Source: an uncultured Lachnospiraceae bacterium (GTDB taxonomy: Bacteria; Bacillota; Clostridia; Lachnospirales; Lachnospiraceae). Taken from it: a stretch of 64,000 nucleotides of DNA. The stretch is taken from the NCBI GenBank assembly GCA_934339135.1, contig CAKRHP010000011.1, forward strand, positions 56,094 through 120,093, given 5' to 3'. The stretch's first letter is position 1, and each line of letters begins with the position of its first letter. This document shows, piece after piece, positions 18,442 to 27,235 of the stretch. The notes under the pieces are model-generated. The model had not been told where the DNA came from and made no database searches. It worked only from the letters and a program-made list of their open reading frames with translations. The position numbers were made by a program, and so were the translations under genes.

Positions 18442-19974
18442 TTGAACAGACGGAAAAGATGGAATTGTTTTGTTTTGGCAGTGATCTTGCTGCTACAGAC
18501 GTGCTGTGGTGAGTGGGTGCCACAGCCAGAAAGGAATTTGGCGGCGGAATTTGGCATGAATGTAAAGAGGGTATATGCATCCGATCAGTTACCAGCCGAT
18601 AAGAAAAAGAAAGAGGACCGGAGGGCAGGTATATCGGAAGATATGAACGGTACGGTGCCTGCAGCACAGATTGCAACTCCGTCTGCGACAGAGGTGGCGC
18701 AGACTTCTACACCACCGGCAGTGGAAACACCTACACCGATACCATCACAGCCGGGGGAAACGTCAGAACCTCAGCCGACGGAGAAGGTCGACCTAAGGCC
18801 GAAATCGGTAAAAAAGATATATTTTTGTGGAAGAGGACGCCATAAAGTCATGGTTTCCTGGAAGTCTTCTGAGAAGGCGTCTTATTATCTGGTGTATCGC
18901 AGAAGTGCAGGAAAAGGAAAGTATACACAGCGGGCCCGTGTGAAAAATGTGAAATATCTGGATCATTCCTTAAAATATGGAAAAAAGTACCAGTATAAGG
19001 TCATTGCGGTGAATGATGCGGATGGAATCCATAAATCCGGCGGGGTTACTGCGGTATACAGCAATCAGACTATCGTACACACGGGGCATCAGAAATACAG
19101 TTATCAGGAAATGAAGGGAGACATTCAGAGTATTCAGAAAAAATATCATGGTATTGTGAAGGCGAATATCATTGGAAAGAGTGAAGATGGAAGAAATATT
19201 TATGATGTAGTGGTTGGAAATTCCAAGGCATCCAAAACTCTTCTTGTGGTTGCTAATCTTCATGCCAGAGAATATATGACCTCCCAGCTTTGTATGGATC
19301 AGATTGAATATTATCTGGAAAATTATTATGCAGGCAACTCATGGAAAAAGACCTTTGACCGGATCGCCGTTCATTATATTCCTATGGCTAATCCGGACGG
19401 GACTACGATATCTCAATATGGTATCAAGAGTATTCGAAGTGCTTCCCTTCGCAAAAAGCTTTATAAAATGAACCGGGGAAGTACTAAAATATGGAAGTCA
19501 AATGCCCGGGGAGTCGATCTGAACCGGAATTATCCGGTGCGGTTCCGTCATCAGGGAAAACGAGGCAATATGGGATACAGTGGACCGAGAGCATGCAGTG
19601 AGAGTGAGACTCGTGCCATTAAGGGACTCACAGACAGGCTGACATCCAACCACAATCTGCAGGGGGTTGTCAGTTATCATGCCATGGGTTCGATCATTTT
19701 TGGTGGAAGCGGTCTGGGTGGGAAACTTCAGAAGAATACAGATAAGCTATACCATCAGACGCGCAGAATTACCGGATATGCCAGTGCGGCAAGCTATCAT
19801 TCTTCTTCCGGAGGAGATGGAAACTATCTCACATATATTCAAAACATAAAACGTGTACCGGGTATTACTTTGGAAATTGGAAGAATAGCCTGTCCGGGAC
19901 CGTCATGGGAATATCCATCTATATGGAAGAAAAATAAAATGGTAGTGATCCGGGCTGCCAAATTATTTGCGTAA
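18442..19974 (+). CDS. Secreted M14 zinc carboxypeptidase with fibronectin type III domain
   Basis: 510 residues; TTG start with AAAGGAG 11 nt upstream. Signal peptide (residues 1-~22, hydrophobic FVLAVILLLQTCC), a Thr/Pro/Glu linker (~65-115), an Fn3 domain (~120-210) and an M14 peptidase domain (~230-510). Zinc ligands: HARE (HxxE) in NLHAREYM and His in GVVSYHAMGS; substrate Arg/Asn in GVDLNRNYPVRF; catalytic Glu in GITLEIGR. Gram-positive relatives cleave peptidoglycan stem peptides or dietary peptides. A LytTR-FHA regulator gene follows 51 bp later. Confidence 0.9.
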   Translation: MNRRKRWNCFVLAVILLLQTCCGEWVPQPERNLAAEFGMNVKRVYASDQLPADKKKKEDRRAGISEDMNGTVPAAQIATPSATEVAQTSTPPAVETPTPIPSQPGETSEPQPTEKVDLRPKSVKKIYFCGRGRHKVMVSWKSSEKASYYLVYRRSAGKGKYTQRARVKNVKYLDHSLKYGKKYQYKVIAVNDADGIHKSGGVTAVYSNQTIVHTGHQKYSYQEMKGDIQSIQKKYHGIVKANIIGKSEDGRNIYDVVVGNSKASKTLLVVANLHAREYMTSQLCMDQIEYYLENYYAGNSWKKTFDRIAVHYIPMANPDGTTISQYGIKSIRSASLRKKLYKMNRGSTKIWKSNARGVDLNRNYPVRFRHQGKRGNMGYSGPRACSESETRAIKGLTDRLTSNHNLQGVVSYHAMGSIIFGGSGLGGKLQKNTDKLYHQTRRITGYASAASYHSSSGGDGNYLTYIQNIKRVPGITLEIGRIACPGPSWEYPSIWKKNKMVVIRAAKLFA

Positions 19975-20025
19975 GGGTGTACTATTTGGAAGAAGTATCA
20001 GAAAACAGAAGCGGAGGAAATACGG

Positions 20026-20694
20026 ATGGAGAGAAATGGAGAAAATTTAAGGATTGATTTTCATAACAATAAGCTGGAGATTGCTTTGGAAGAAATTAAA
20101 TATTTTGAAGGAAGAGCCATGCGGATCTTTATCACCATGATGGATGAACATCAGATCAGTTTTGATGGAAATCTGGATGAACTCTGGGAACTTCTGGATG
20201 GTACTCATTTCATCCGGTGTCATCCAAATTATCTGGTGTCCTGCAAGGCAATCTCGGCAATTTATCCGGCACACATCCTTTTGGATAACCGTCTGATCTC
20301 CATCAGTCCTTATTATCATGAGGTGATATGCAGCAAGGTGGATGAACTCCAGATGTGGCTGCGCCAAAGAAGAACAAAAGAGGAGTGGGGGATTCTGCAG
20401 GGGATTTCCGGCACTTATGAGGGAACCCTGATTCCTATCCGCAGGGATGAGGATGTTGTCATAGGCAGGGATCCGGAGGAAGCCGACGTGATCTTTGAAA
20501 CACCGGAGATCAGCCGGAAACATTGTTCGATCAGTTATCTTGGATCGGAAGAAGGATTTTTGGTTGAAGATTTTTCTACTAATGGGACCTATGTTCTTGG
20601 CGGAGATGAGCTGCCGGCGGGACAGCCGGTGCAGATCCCCGTGGGCAGCCGTATTTCTCTATCCAATGGAAAAGCGGTGTTTGTTCTGGTTTGA
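20026..20694 (+). CDS. LytTR DNA-binding domain fused to FHA domain
   Basis: 222 residues. Residues ~1-115 are a LytTR DNA-binding domain (EIKYFEGRAMRIFI, THFIRCHPNYLVSCKAISAI, a typical ...HKSYLVN-like core). Residues ~145-222 are an FHA phosphothreonine-binding domain with VIGRD, ISRKHCSI and FSTNGTYV, the canonical GR/S-H/NGT residues. No receiver domain, so its activity may be set by binding a phosphorylated partner of a Ser/Thr kinase. GGAGG RBS before ATG 20026. It may be co-transcribed with the peptidase gene upstream. Confidence 0.88.
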   Translation: MERNGENLRIDFHNNKLEIALEEIKYFEGRAMRIFITMMDEHQISFDGNLDELWELLDGTHFIRCHPNYLVSCKAISAIYPAHILLDNRLISISPYYHEVICSKVDELQMWLRQRRTKEEWGILQGISGTYEGTLIPIRRDEDVVIGRDPEEADVIFETPEISRKHCSISYLGSEEGFLVEDFSTNGTYVLGGDELPAGQPVQIPVGSRISLSNGKAVFVLV

Positions 20695-20813
20695 TCTGTC
20701 ATATGTGATCGGAGGATCCGTTATTGATAAAAAACAGCATTATCAGTAGAGTGAAAAAAGTGTAAATATTTTGTTAAGTTCGTACTTTTCCGACAAAAAT
20801 GAACCTCCCATTC

Positions 20814-20842
20814 TTTACATTTGATTTTTTAAGTGATAAAAT
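20814..20842 (+). promoter_or_regulatory. PFOR promoter
   Basis: TTTACA (20814-20819), 17-bp spacer, TAAAAT (20837-20842). Confidence 0.75.
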
Positions 20843-20878
20843 GTTATCAGAAACTATATTAAGGAGGATTCTATACAA

Positions 20879-23800
20879 ATGGCAAGAGCTAAACAATCTA
20901 TGGATGGAAATACCGCCGCAGCTCATGTAGCATATGCCTACACAGAAGTAGCAGGTATCTATCCTATCACACCTTCCAGCCCAATGGCTGATTCCGTTGA
21001 CCAGTGGTCAGCAGCAGGACAGAAGAACATCTTTGGTACTACCGTAAAGGTTGTAGAGATGGAGTCTGAGGCAGGTGCAGCAGGTACCGTACACGGTTCC
21101 CTTGCAGCAGGTGCACTGACTACTACATTTACAGCATCTCAGGGTCTTCTGCTGATGATCCCTAATATGTATAAGATTGCCGGTGAGCAGTTACCATGTG
21201 TATTTGATGTATCTGCACGTACAGTATCTACACATGCACTGAACATCTTTGGTGATCACAGTGACGTTTACGCTTGTCGTCAGACCGGTTTTGCTATGCT
21301 GGCTGAGACAAATCCACAGGAAGTTATGGACTTAAGCCCGGTTGCACATCTTGCATCACTTGAGGGTAAGGTTCCATTCATCAACTTCTTTGACGGTTTC
21401 CGTACTTCCCATGAGATTCAGAAGATTGAGAAGTGGGACTATGAGGATCTGAAGGAAATGTGTCCAATGGACGCAGTTGAGGAGTTCCGTGCACATGCAC
21501 TGAATCCTGAGCATCCGGCAGCTCGTGGTTCTCATGAGAACGGTGATGTATTCTTCCAGCATCGTGAGGCTTGTAACAAGGCTTATGATGAGCTTCCTGC
21601 AGTAGTAGAGAAGTACATGGGCAAGATCAATGAGAAGCTTGGTACAGACTATGGTCTTTTCAATTATTATGGTGCTCCTGATGCAGATCGTGTTATCATC
21701 GCAATGGGTTCTATCTGTGATGTTGCAGAGGAGGTAATTGATTATCTTACAAAGGCCGGAGAGAAAGTCGGACTCATTAAGGTTCGTCTGTATCGTCCAT
21801 GGTCTGCAGAGGCTCTTCTGAAAGTGATCCCTAAGACAGCAAAGAAGATCGCTGTTCTTGACCGTACAAAGGAGCCTGGTTCCCTTGGTGATCCTTTATT
21901 CCTTGACGTAGCAGCTACTCTTCGTGAGGCTGGTATGAACGATGTTGTTCTGACCGGTGGACGTTATGGTCTTGGTTCTAAGGATACTCCTCCTTCATCT
22001 GTATTTGCTGTTTACACAGAGCTGAAGAAAGATGCTCCTAAGCCACGTTTCACGATCGGTATCGTGGATGATGTTACAAATCTCAGCCTTCCTGAGGTTA
22101 AGCCGGCTCCTATCACTTCTGCACCTGGTACAAAGGAGTGTAAGTTCTGGGGTCTCGGTGGAGATGGTACTGTAGGTGCCAACAAGAACTCTACAAAGAT
22201 CATCGGTGACCACACAGACAAGTACATCCAGGCATACTTCCAGTATGATTCCAAGAAGACCGGTGGTGTTACAATTTCTCACCTTCGTTTTGGTGACAAC
22301 CCGATCAAGAGCCCATATTACATCAATCAGGCTGACTTCGTAGCATGTCATAACCCTGCATATGTGATCCAGGGCATGAAGATGGTTCAGGATGTTAAGC
22401 CGGGCGGAGTATTTATGATCAACTGCCAGTGGTCAGATGAAGAGCTTGACAAGCATCTGAACGCAGAGGCAAAGAAATATATCGCTGACAACAACATTCA
22501 GCTTTACACCATCAACGCTATCGACAAGGCTATCGAGATCGGTATGGGTAAGCGTACCAACACGATCCTTCAGTCAGCATTCTTCAAACTGGCTGATGTA
22601 ATGCCTATCGATGACGCTGTTGAGTTCATGAAGCAGGCAGCTAAGAAGTCTTACTCTAAGAAGGGTGATGCTGTCGTAGAGATGAACTACAAGGCAATTG
22701 ATGCCGGACTTGATGCAGTTCATAAGGTAGAGATTCCGGATTCATGGAAGAATCCTGCACCAGATGCTCCGGCTAAGGATTTAGAGGGACGTCCGGAGGT
22801 TGTTAAGCTTGTTAAGAATCTTCTTGAGCCAATCTCTAAGATGGATGGTGACAGCCTTCCAGTATCCGCATTCGTTGAGAATCCGGATGGTCAGTTCGAG
22901 ACAGGTGCTTCTGCATACGAGAAGCGTGGTACAGCCGTTACAGTTCCTGTATGGGATCCAAACACATGTATCCAGTGTAACAACTGTGCATTCGTATGTT
23001 CACATGCTACAATCCGTCCATTCCTTCTGACAGAGGATGAGGTTAAGGCTGCTCCGGAGCAGATCAAGCTTTCCGATACAAAGCCAAAGGCTGGCGAGTA
23101 CAAGTTCGTAATGAGCGTGTCTCCACTGGATTGTATGGGATGTGGTGAGTGTATCACCGTATGTCCTAAGGCAGCAGACGGTGCGATCAAGATGGTACCA
23201 CAGGAGTCTCAGGCAGATCAGCAGCCGGTATTTGATTACCTGGTAGCAAACGTTGGCAAGAAAGACAGTGGATTTGCAGATACTACTCCTAAGGGAAGCC
23301 AGTTCAACCAGCCACTCCTTGAGTTCTCAGGAAGCTGTGCAGGTTGTGCAGAGACATCTTATGCTCGTCTCGTAACACAGCTGTTTGGTGAGCAGATGTA
23401 CATCTCAAATGCAACAGGATGTTCTTCTATCTGGGGTAACCCGGCTGCAACTTCACCATATACAGTAAACAAGGACAGCAAGAAGGGACCGGCTTGGTCT
23501 AATTCACTGTTCGAGGATAACGCAGAGCATGGTCTTGGTATGTATGTAGGTCAGAAGTATCTTCGTGACCAGGCTATTGAGACATTGAAGGAGATCGCAG
23601 CTTCTGATGATGCATCAGCTGATGTAAAGGCTGCAATCGATAAATACCTTGAGACAAAGGATGATACAAAGGCAAACGTAGAGCCTACAAAGGCACTGAT
23701 CGCAGAGCTTGAGAAGTGTGGCTGCGAGAAGTCCAAAGCAGTACTCGCTAAGAAGGATTATCTTTCTAAGAAGTCTGTATGGATCTTCGGTGGTGACGGA

Positions 23801-24433
23801 TGGGCATACGATATCGGATTTGGTGGTCTCGACCACGTACTTGCATCCGGTGAGAATGTCAATGTAATGGTATTCGATACAGAGATGTATTCTAATACAG
23901 GTGGACAGGCATCTAAGGCTTCCAACATCGGTGAGGTTTGTCAGTTCGCTGCTGCCGGTAAGGAGATTGGTAAGAAGTCTCTGGCAGAGATCGCTATGAG
24001 CTATGGTTATGTATATGTAGCACAGATCGCTCTTGGCGCAAATCCTGCACAGGCTGTTAAGGCAATCGCTGAGGCTGAGGCATACAACGGACCATCCCTG
24101 ATCATCGGTTATGCTCCATGTGAGCTTCACGGAATCGCTAAGGGTGGTATGAACCACTGCCAGGATGAGATGAAGAAGGCTGTTAAGGCTGGTTACTGGA
24201 ATCTCTTCTCATTCAACCCTGCTTTGAAGGCAGAGGGCAAGAATCCATTCAGCTTCACATCTGAGAAGGGTGTAAACTTCGATGATTATCAGGCATTCCT
24301 GAACAACGAGGCTCGTTACACTCGTCTGATCAAGCCATTCCCAGAGAGAGCTGAGAGACTGTTCAAGGAGTCTGAGGATGCTGCAAAGGCTCGTTATGAG
24401 CATCTGCAGAAGCTGGTAGAGCTTTACAAATAA
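20879..24433 (+). CDS. nifJ: Pyruvate:ferredoxin (flavodoxin) oxidoreductase, single-chain
   Basis: Oxidatively decarboxylates pyruvate to acetyl-CoA, reducing ferredoxin; the central step of clostridial fermentation. 1184 residues in the usual single-chain order: pyruvate-binding domain (AYTEVAGIYPITPSSPM), gamma-type domain, two [4Fe-4S] motifs CIQCNNCAFVC and CMGCGECITVC, the extra CAGCAETSYARL cluster site, and a TPP domain (GGDGWAYDIGFGG, DTEMYSNTGGQ). AAGGAGG RBS. Codon bias as extreme as in gap, so very highly expressed. Own promoter and strong terminator. Confidence 0.98.
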   Translation: MARAKQSMDGNTAAAHVAYAYTEVAGIYPITPSSPMADSVDQWSAAGQKNIFGTTVKVVEMESEAGAAGTVHGSLAAGALTTTFTASQGLLLMIPNMYKIAGEQLPCVFDVSARTVSTHALNIFGDHSDVYACRQTGFAMLAETNPQEVMDLSPVAHLASLEGKVPFINFFDGFRTSHEIQKIEKWDYEDLKEMCPMDAVEEFRAHALNPEHPAARGSHENGDVFFQHREACNKAYDELPAVVEKYMGKINEKLGTDYGLFNYYGAPDADRVIIAMGSICDVAEEVIDYLTKAGEKVGLIKVRLYRPWSAEALLKVIPKTAKKIAVLDRTKEPGSLGDPLFLDVAATLREAGMNDVVLTGGRYGLGSKDTPPSSVFAVYTELKKDAPKPRFTIGIVDDVTNLSLPEVKPAPITSAPGTKECKFWGLGGDGTVGANKNSTKIIGDHTDKYIQAYFQYDSKKTGGVTISHLRFGDNPIKSPYYINQADFVACHNPAYVIQGMKMVQDVKPGGVFMINCQWSDEELDKHLNAEAKKYIADNNIQLYTINAIDKAIEIGMGKRTNTILQSAFFKLADVMPIDDAVEFMKQAAKKSYSKKGDAVVEMNYKAIDAGLDAVHKVEIPDSWKNPAPDAPAKDLEGRPEVVKLVKNLLEPISKMDGDSLPVSAFVENPDGQFETGASAYEKRGTAVTVPVWDPNTCIQCNNCAFVCSHATIRPFLLTEDEVKAAPEQIKLSDTKPKAGEYKFVMSVSPLDCMGCGECITVCPKAADGAIKMVPQESQADQQPVFDYLVANVGKKDSGFADTTPKGSQFNQPLLEFSGSCAGCAETSYARLVTQLFGEQMYISNATGCSSIWGNPAATSPYTVNKDSKKGPAWSNSLFEDNAEHGLGMYVGQKYLRDQAIETLKEIAASDDASADVKAAIDKYLETKDDTKANVEPTKALIAELEKCGCEKSKAVLAKKDYLSKKSVWIFGGDGWAYDIGFGGLDHVLASGENVNVMVFDTEMYSNTGGQASKASNIGEVCQFAAAGKEIGKKSLAEIAMSYGYVYVAQIALGANPAQAVKAIAEAEAYNGPSLIIGYAPCELHGIAKGGMNHCQDEMKKAVKAGYWNLFSFNPALKAEGKNPFSFTSEKGVNFDDYQAFLNNEARYTRLIKPFPERAERLFKESEDAAKARYEHLQKLVELYK

Positions 24434-24489
24434 TTCTATCGGATCAGACTTGTCCAGTGACAGGATTTTGATAAAATAAGTAACTACGA

Positions 24490-24525
24490 GGAGGTTGTTG
24501 CACTTATGCAGCAGCCTCCTTTTTT
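24490..24525 (+). terminator. Terminator after PFOR
   Basis: 13-bp stem GGAGGTTGTTGCA with TGCAGCAGCCTCC, 4-nt loop, then TTTTTTTC. Confidence 0.92.
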
Positions 24526-24533
24526 CAGTGTAT

Positions 24534-24559
24534 GGAAAAATTCTCGCAACATAGTGAAA
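24534..24559 (+). repeat. Dispersed intergenic repeat, copy 2
   Basis: GGAAAAATTCTCGCAACATAG then TGAAA, same consensus as copies at 16843 and 27104; it lies just after the PFOR terminator. Confidence 0.5.
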
Positions 24560-24626
24560 TTGAGTGCAAACGTTATTTTTGCTACGGACAGAAAATTTTT
24601 GATGATTCAGGAATGGAGAACATGAT

Positions 24627-25118
24627 ATGAGGGATAATAATATATTAATAACAGAGATGATGAAGTATTATACCGGAGATCCCAAAAGGATCCAGCATTT
24701 TATCAAGGTACATCAGTTCGCAAAAATGATCGGAGAGATGGAGGGATTGCCAGAGGAGCTACAGCACATTTTGGAAACAGCCGCGATCGTCCACGATATT
24801 GGGATCAAGCCGGCAGAAGAGAAATACGGAAGCTGTGGTGGAAAGCTTCAGGAGCAGGAAGGTCCTGACGTGGCAGAAAAAATGCTGCATAGACTTGGTT
24901 ATGAACCGGAAGTGATTGACAGAGTGTGTTATCTGGTGGGGCATCATCATACCTATGATCAGATCAATGGCAGCGATTACCGGATACTGGTGGAGGCTGA
25001 TTTTCTTGTCAATCTCTATGAGGACGGTGTATCAAAGGATGCCGTAAAGAACGCATATGACAAAATTTTCCGGACAGAGACCGGACGCAGAATGTGTTCC
25101 CTCATGTTTTCTGTATAA
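24627..25118 (+). CDS. HD-domain phosphohydrolase
   Basis: 163 residues, soluble. HD signature: H in HFIKVHQFAKMIG, HD in AAIVHDIGI (about residues 54-55), HH in LVGHHHTYDQ and a final Asp in VEADFLVNLYED, all metal ligands of the HD superfamily. Resembles small HD proteins of the YedJ/YqeK type that hydrolyse nucleotide-type phosphates. Substrate unknown. Weak GGAATGGAG RBS. Confidence 0.85.
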   Translation: MRDNNILITEMMKYYTGDPKRIQHFIKVHQFAKMIGEMEGLPEELQHILETAAIVHDIGIKPAEEKYGSCGGKLQEQEGPDVAEKMLHRLGYEPEVIDRVCYLVGHHHTYDQINGSDYRILVEADFLVNLYEDGVSKDAVKNAYDKIFRTETGRRMCSLMFSV

Positions 25119-25208
25119 ATACCACCGAAGAGCCGGTTTTATTCAAATTATCTTGTCACATACGCTGAAAATAAACAAAATCAGGAAAATGGGTTTTCAA
25201 ATGCGTAA

Positions 25209-25289
25209 TTTTGTGATAAATTGATTGTCGGAGCATTATCGAAAGATAACAGACAGAATTTGTCAGATTGGTGGTAAATTATCACAAAA
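25209..25289 (+). other. Inverted-repeat leader upstream of aspartokinase
   Basis: TTTTGTGATAAATT (25209-25222) pairs with AAATTATCACAAAA (25276-25289) with one mismatch. Inside are two small hairpins, TTATCgaaaGATAA (25236-25249) and GACAgaattTGTC. The arrangement would form a multi-branched RNA ending about 45 nt before the aspartokinase start; alternatively the arms are operator halves. It does not match the lysine riboswitch core. Confidence 0.4.
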
Positions 25290-25335
25290 AATCTGGCAGA
25301 CAGATTACGAGAATGAGAATAAAGGAGTCGGAAAA

Positions 25336-26655
25336 ATGATTAAGGTAGTAAAGTTTGGTGGAAGCTCTCTGGCAAGTGCATCACAGTTTTCAAAGGTAGG
25401 CAAGATCATTAATGCAGATCCGGAGAGAAAGTTTGTTGTTCCAAGTGCACCGGGAAAACGGAATGACAAGGATACCAAGGTTACGGATATGCTGTATGCC
25501 TGCTATGCACTGGCGAAGGAGGAGAAGAGCTTCAGCAGCGCATTAAAGAAGATCAAGGAGCGTTACGAGTCTATTATCAACGGTCTTCATATGAAGCTTT
25601 CTCTCGATGAGGAGTTTAAGACCATCGAGAAGAATTTCTCGGAAAAAGCCGGCGAGGATTATGCAGCATCCCGTGGAGAGTACCTTAATGGTATTATCAT
25701 GGCGAATTATTTAGGATATGAATTTGTAGATCCGGCAGATGCGATCCGATTTGATGAGGATGGCAGCTTTATGCCGGAGGAGACAGATAAGCTGCTCAAG
25801 AAGCGTCTGAAGGGAGTGGAGAGAGCGGTTGTTCCAGGATTTTACGGGGCAAAGGCAGATGGTACGATCAAGACCTTCTCCAGAGGCGGATCTGACATCA
25901 CAGGTTCCATCGTATCCAGAGCGGTGCATGCCACAAGCTATGAGAACTGGACCGATGTTTCTGGTTTCCTGATCGCAGATCCACGTATTATCGATCATCC
26001 GGAGCCGATCAAGATCATCACATACCGTGAGCTTCGCGAGCTTTCTTATATGGGGGCAAGCGTTCTTCATGAGGACGCCGTTTTCCCTGTCCGTCAGGCA
26101 GGTATACCGATCAATATCAGAAATACAAACGCACCGGAGGATGAGGGAACATGGATCGTAGAGAGCACCTGTCATCACTCTGCATATACGATTACCGGTA
26201 TCGCAGGTAAGAAGGGATTTGTTGCAGTCAATGTCGAGAAGGATATGATGAACTCTGAGGTAGGATTTGGCCGTAAAGTGCTGACCGCTTTTGAGGAGAA
26301 TGGTATTAACTTCGAGCATATGCCGTCCGGTATCGACACCATGACAGTATTTGTCCATGAGCCGGAGTTTGAGCAGAAGGAGCAGAAGGTGATCTCCGCA
26401 ATTCACCGTCTGGCACATCCGGACACCATTGATCTGGAGGCGGATCTGGCATTGATCGCGGTAGTAGGCCGTGGCATGAAGTCCAACCGTGGTACAGCAG
26501 GACGTATTTTCTCTGCACTGGCACATGCCAATATCAACGTAAAGATGATCGATCAGGGATCTTCTGAGTTAAATATTATCATCGGTGTCAGCAACGAGGA
26601 CTTCGATGATGCCATCAAGGCAATTTATGATATTTTTGTAACAACACAACTGTAA
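25336..26655 (+). CDS. Aspartate kinase
   Basis: First step of the aspartate pathway (lysine, threonine, methionine, diaminopimelate). 439 residues from ATG 25336 (AAGGAG RBS); an upstream in-frame TTG would translate the structured leader. Kinase domain with VVKFGGSSLAS (residues ~3-13) and FSRGGSDITGS; C-terminal tandem ACT domains (GRKVLTAFEENGINFEHM, VVGRGMK then NINVKMIDQGSSELNIIIGV) imply end-product feedback. Monofunctional, without homoserine dehydrogenase. Which of the lysC/thrA-type paralogues it is cannot be told by eye. Confidence 0.95.
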   Translation: MIKVVKFGGSSLASASQFSKVGKIINADPERKFVVPSAPGKRNDKDTKVTDMLYACYALAKEEKSFSSALKKIKERYESIINGLHMKLSLDEEFKTIEKNFSEKAGEDYAASRGEYLNGIIMANYLGYEFVDPADAIRFDEDGSFMPEETDKLLKKRLKGVERAVVPGFYGAKADGTIKTFSRGGSDITGSIVSRAVHATSYENWTDVSGFLIADPRIIDHPEPIKIITYRELRELSYMGASVLHEDAVFPVRQAGIPINIRNTNAPEDEGTWIVESTCHHSAYTITGIAGKKGFVAVNVEKDMMNSEVGFGRKVLTAFEENGINFEHMPSGIDTMTVFVHEPEFEQKEQKVISAIHRLAHPDTIDLEADLALIAVVGRGMKSNRGTAGRIFSALAHANINVKMIDQGSSELNIIIGVSNEDFDDAIKAIYDIFVTTQL

Positions 26656-26691
26656 AATGACAATCCAATCATAAACGAGAGGAGGATGATT

Positions 26692-27003
26692 ATGGCAGTC
26701 GTTCATGTAACAACAGATAATTTTGAACAGGAAGTAATGCAGTCAGAGAAGCCGGTACTCATTGATTTCTGGGCGGGATGGTGTGGTCCGTGTATGATGC
26801 TTGGTCCTGTCGTAGAGGAGCTGGCGGAGGAAGTGACGGATGTCAAGATCTGTAAAGTCAATGTAGACGAGCAGATGGATCTGGCACAGCAGTTTAAGGT
26901 GGTAAGTATTCCGATGCTGATCCTTATCAAGAATGGTCAGATTGTGGCGAAGGATATCGGCGTCAAGAGCAAGGAAGAGCTTTTGGAGTTTATGCATCAG
27001 TAA
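26692..27003 (+). CDS. trxA: Thioredoxin
   Basis: 103 residues from ATG 26692 (GAGGAGG 6-12 nt upstream; ATG 26686 is too close to the RBS). Active site WCGPC in FWAGWCGPCMM (Cys near 32 and 35), cis-Pro in SIPMLILIKNG. Cytosolic disulfide reductant. Lies 36 bp after aspartokinase and shortly before a thioredoxin reductase-like gene, although a hairpin separates them. Confidence 0.96.
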   Translation: MAVVHVTTDNFEQEVMQSEKPVLIDFWAGWCGPCMMLGPVVEELAEEVTDVKICKVNVDEQMDLAQQFKVVSIPMLILIKNGQIVAKDIGVKSKEELLEFMHQ

Positions 27004-27067
27004 AAGACTTGAAAAAGCGTTGCATTTTCTGAGTGAAAATTGTCAATGATAACAGAGTGAAGATACA

Positions 27068-27095
27068 GAAAGCAGGCAGATATGCCTGCTTTCTT
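27068..27095 (+). terminator. Hairpin after trxA
   Basis: Perfect 11-bp stem GAAAGCAGGCA / TGCCTGCTTTC with GATA loop. The T-run is short (TTTCTT partly in the stem), so termination may be partial. Confidence 0.65.
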
Positions 27096-27103
27096 GGGAC
27101 ATA

Positions 27104-27130
27104 GGAAAATGTTCGTAATGTAGAGCGAAG
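27104..27130 (+). repeat. Dispersed intergenic repeat, copy 3
   Basis: GGAAAATGTTCGTAATGTAG then AGCGAAG, just after the trxA hairpin; same consensus as copies at 16843 and 24534. Confidence 0.5.
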
Positions 27131-27235
27131 CAATTCTTGGAGGGAAAACGCTGGTTTTGCTCTTTTTGCTAACCGATCGGGTGAATAAACTAATATGAGA
27201 CAGGATTTTGGAATAATCCTGATACAGGAGGGCTT

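Noticed and set aside
20879..24433. Several long open frames on the opposite strand of PFOR, pgk, gap and tpiA
   Set aside because: They follow from the strong codon bias of highly expressed genes; they lack RBSs and any recognisable domain.
25119..25335. Lysine riboswitch upstream of aspartokinase
   Set aside because: The conserved AGAGGxGC and following core segments are not found, and the leader is too short.
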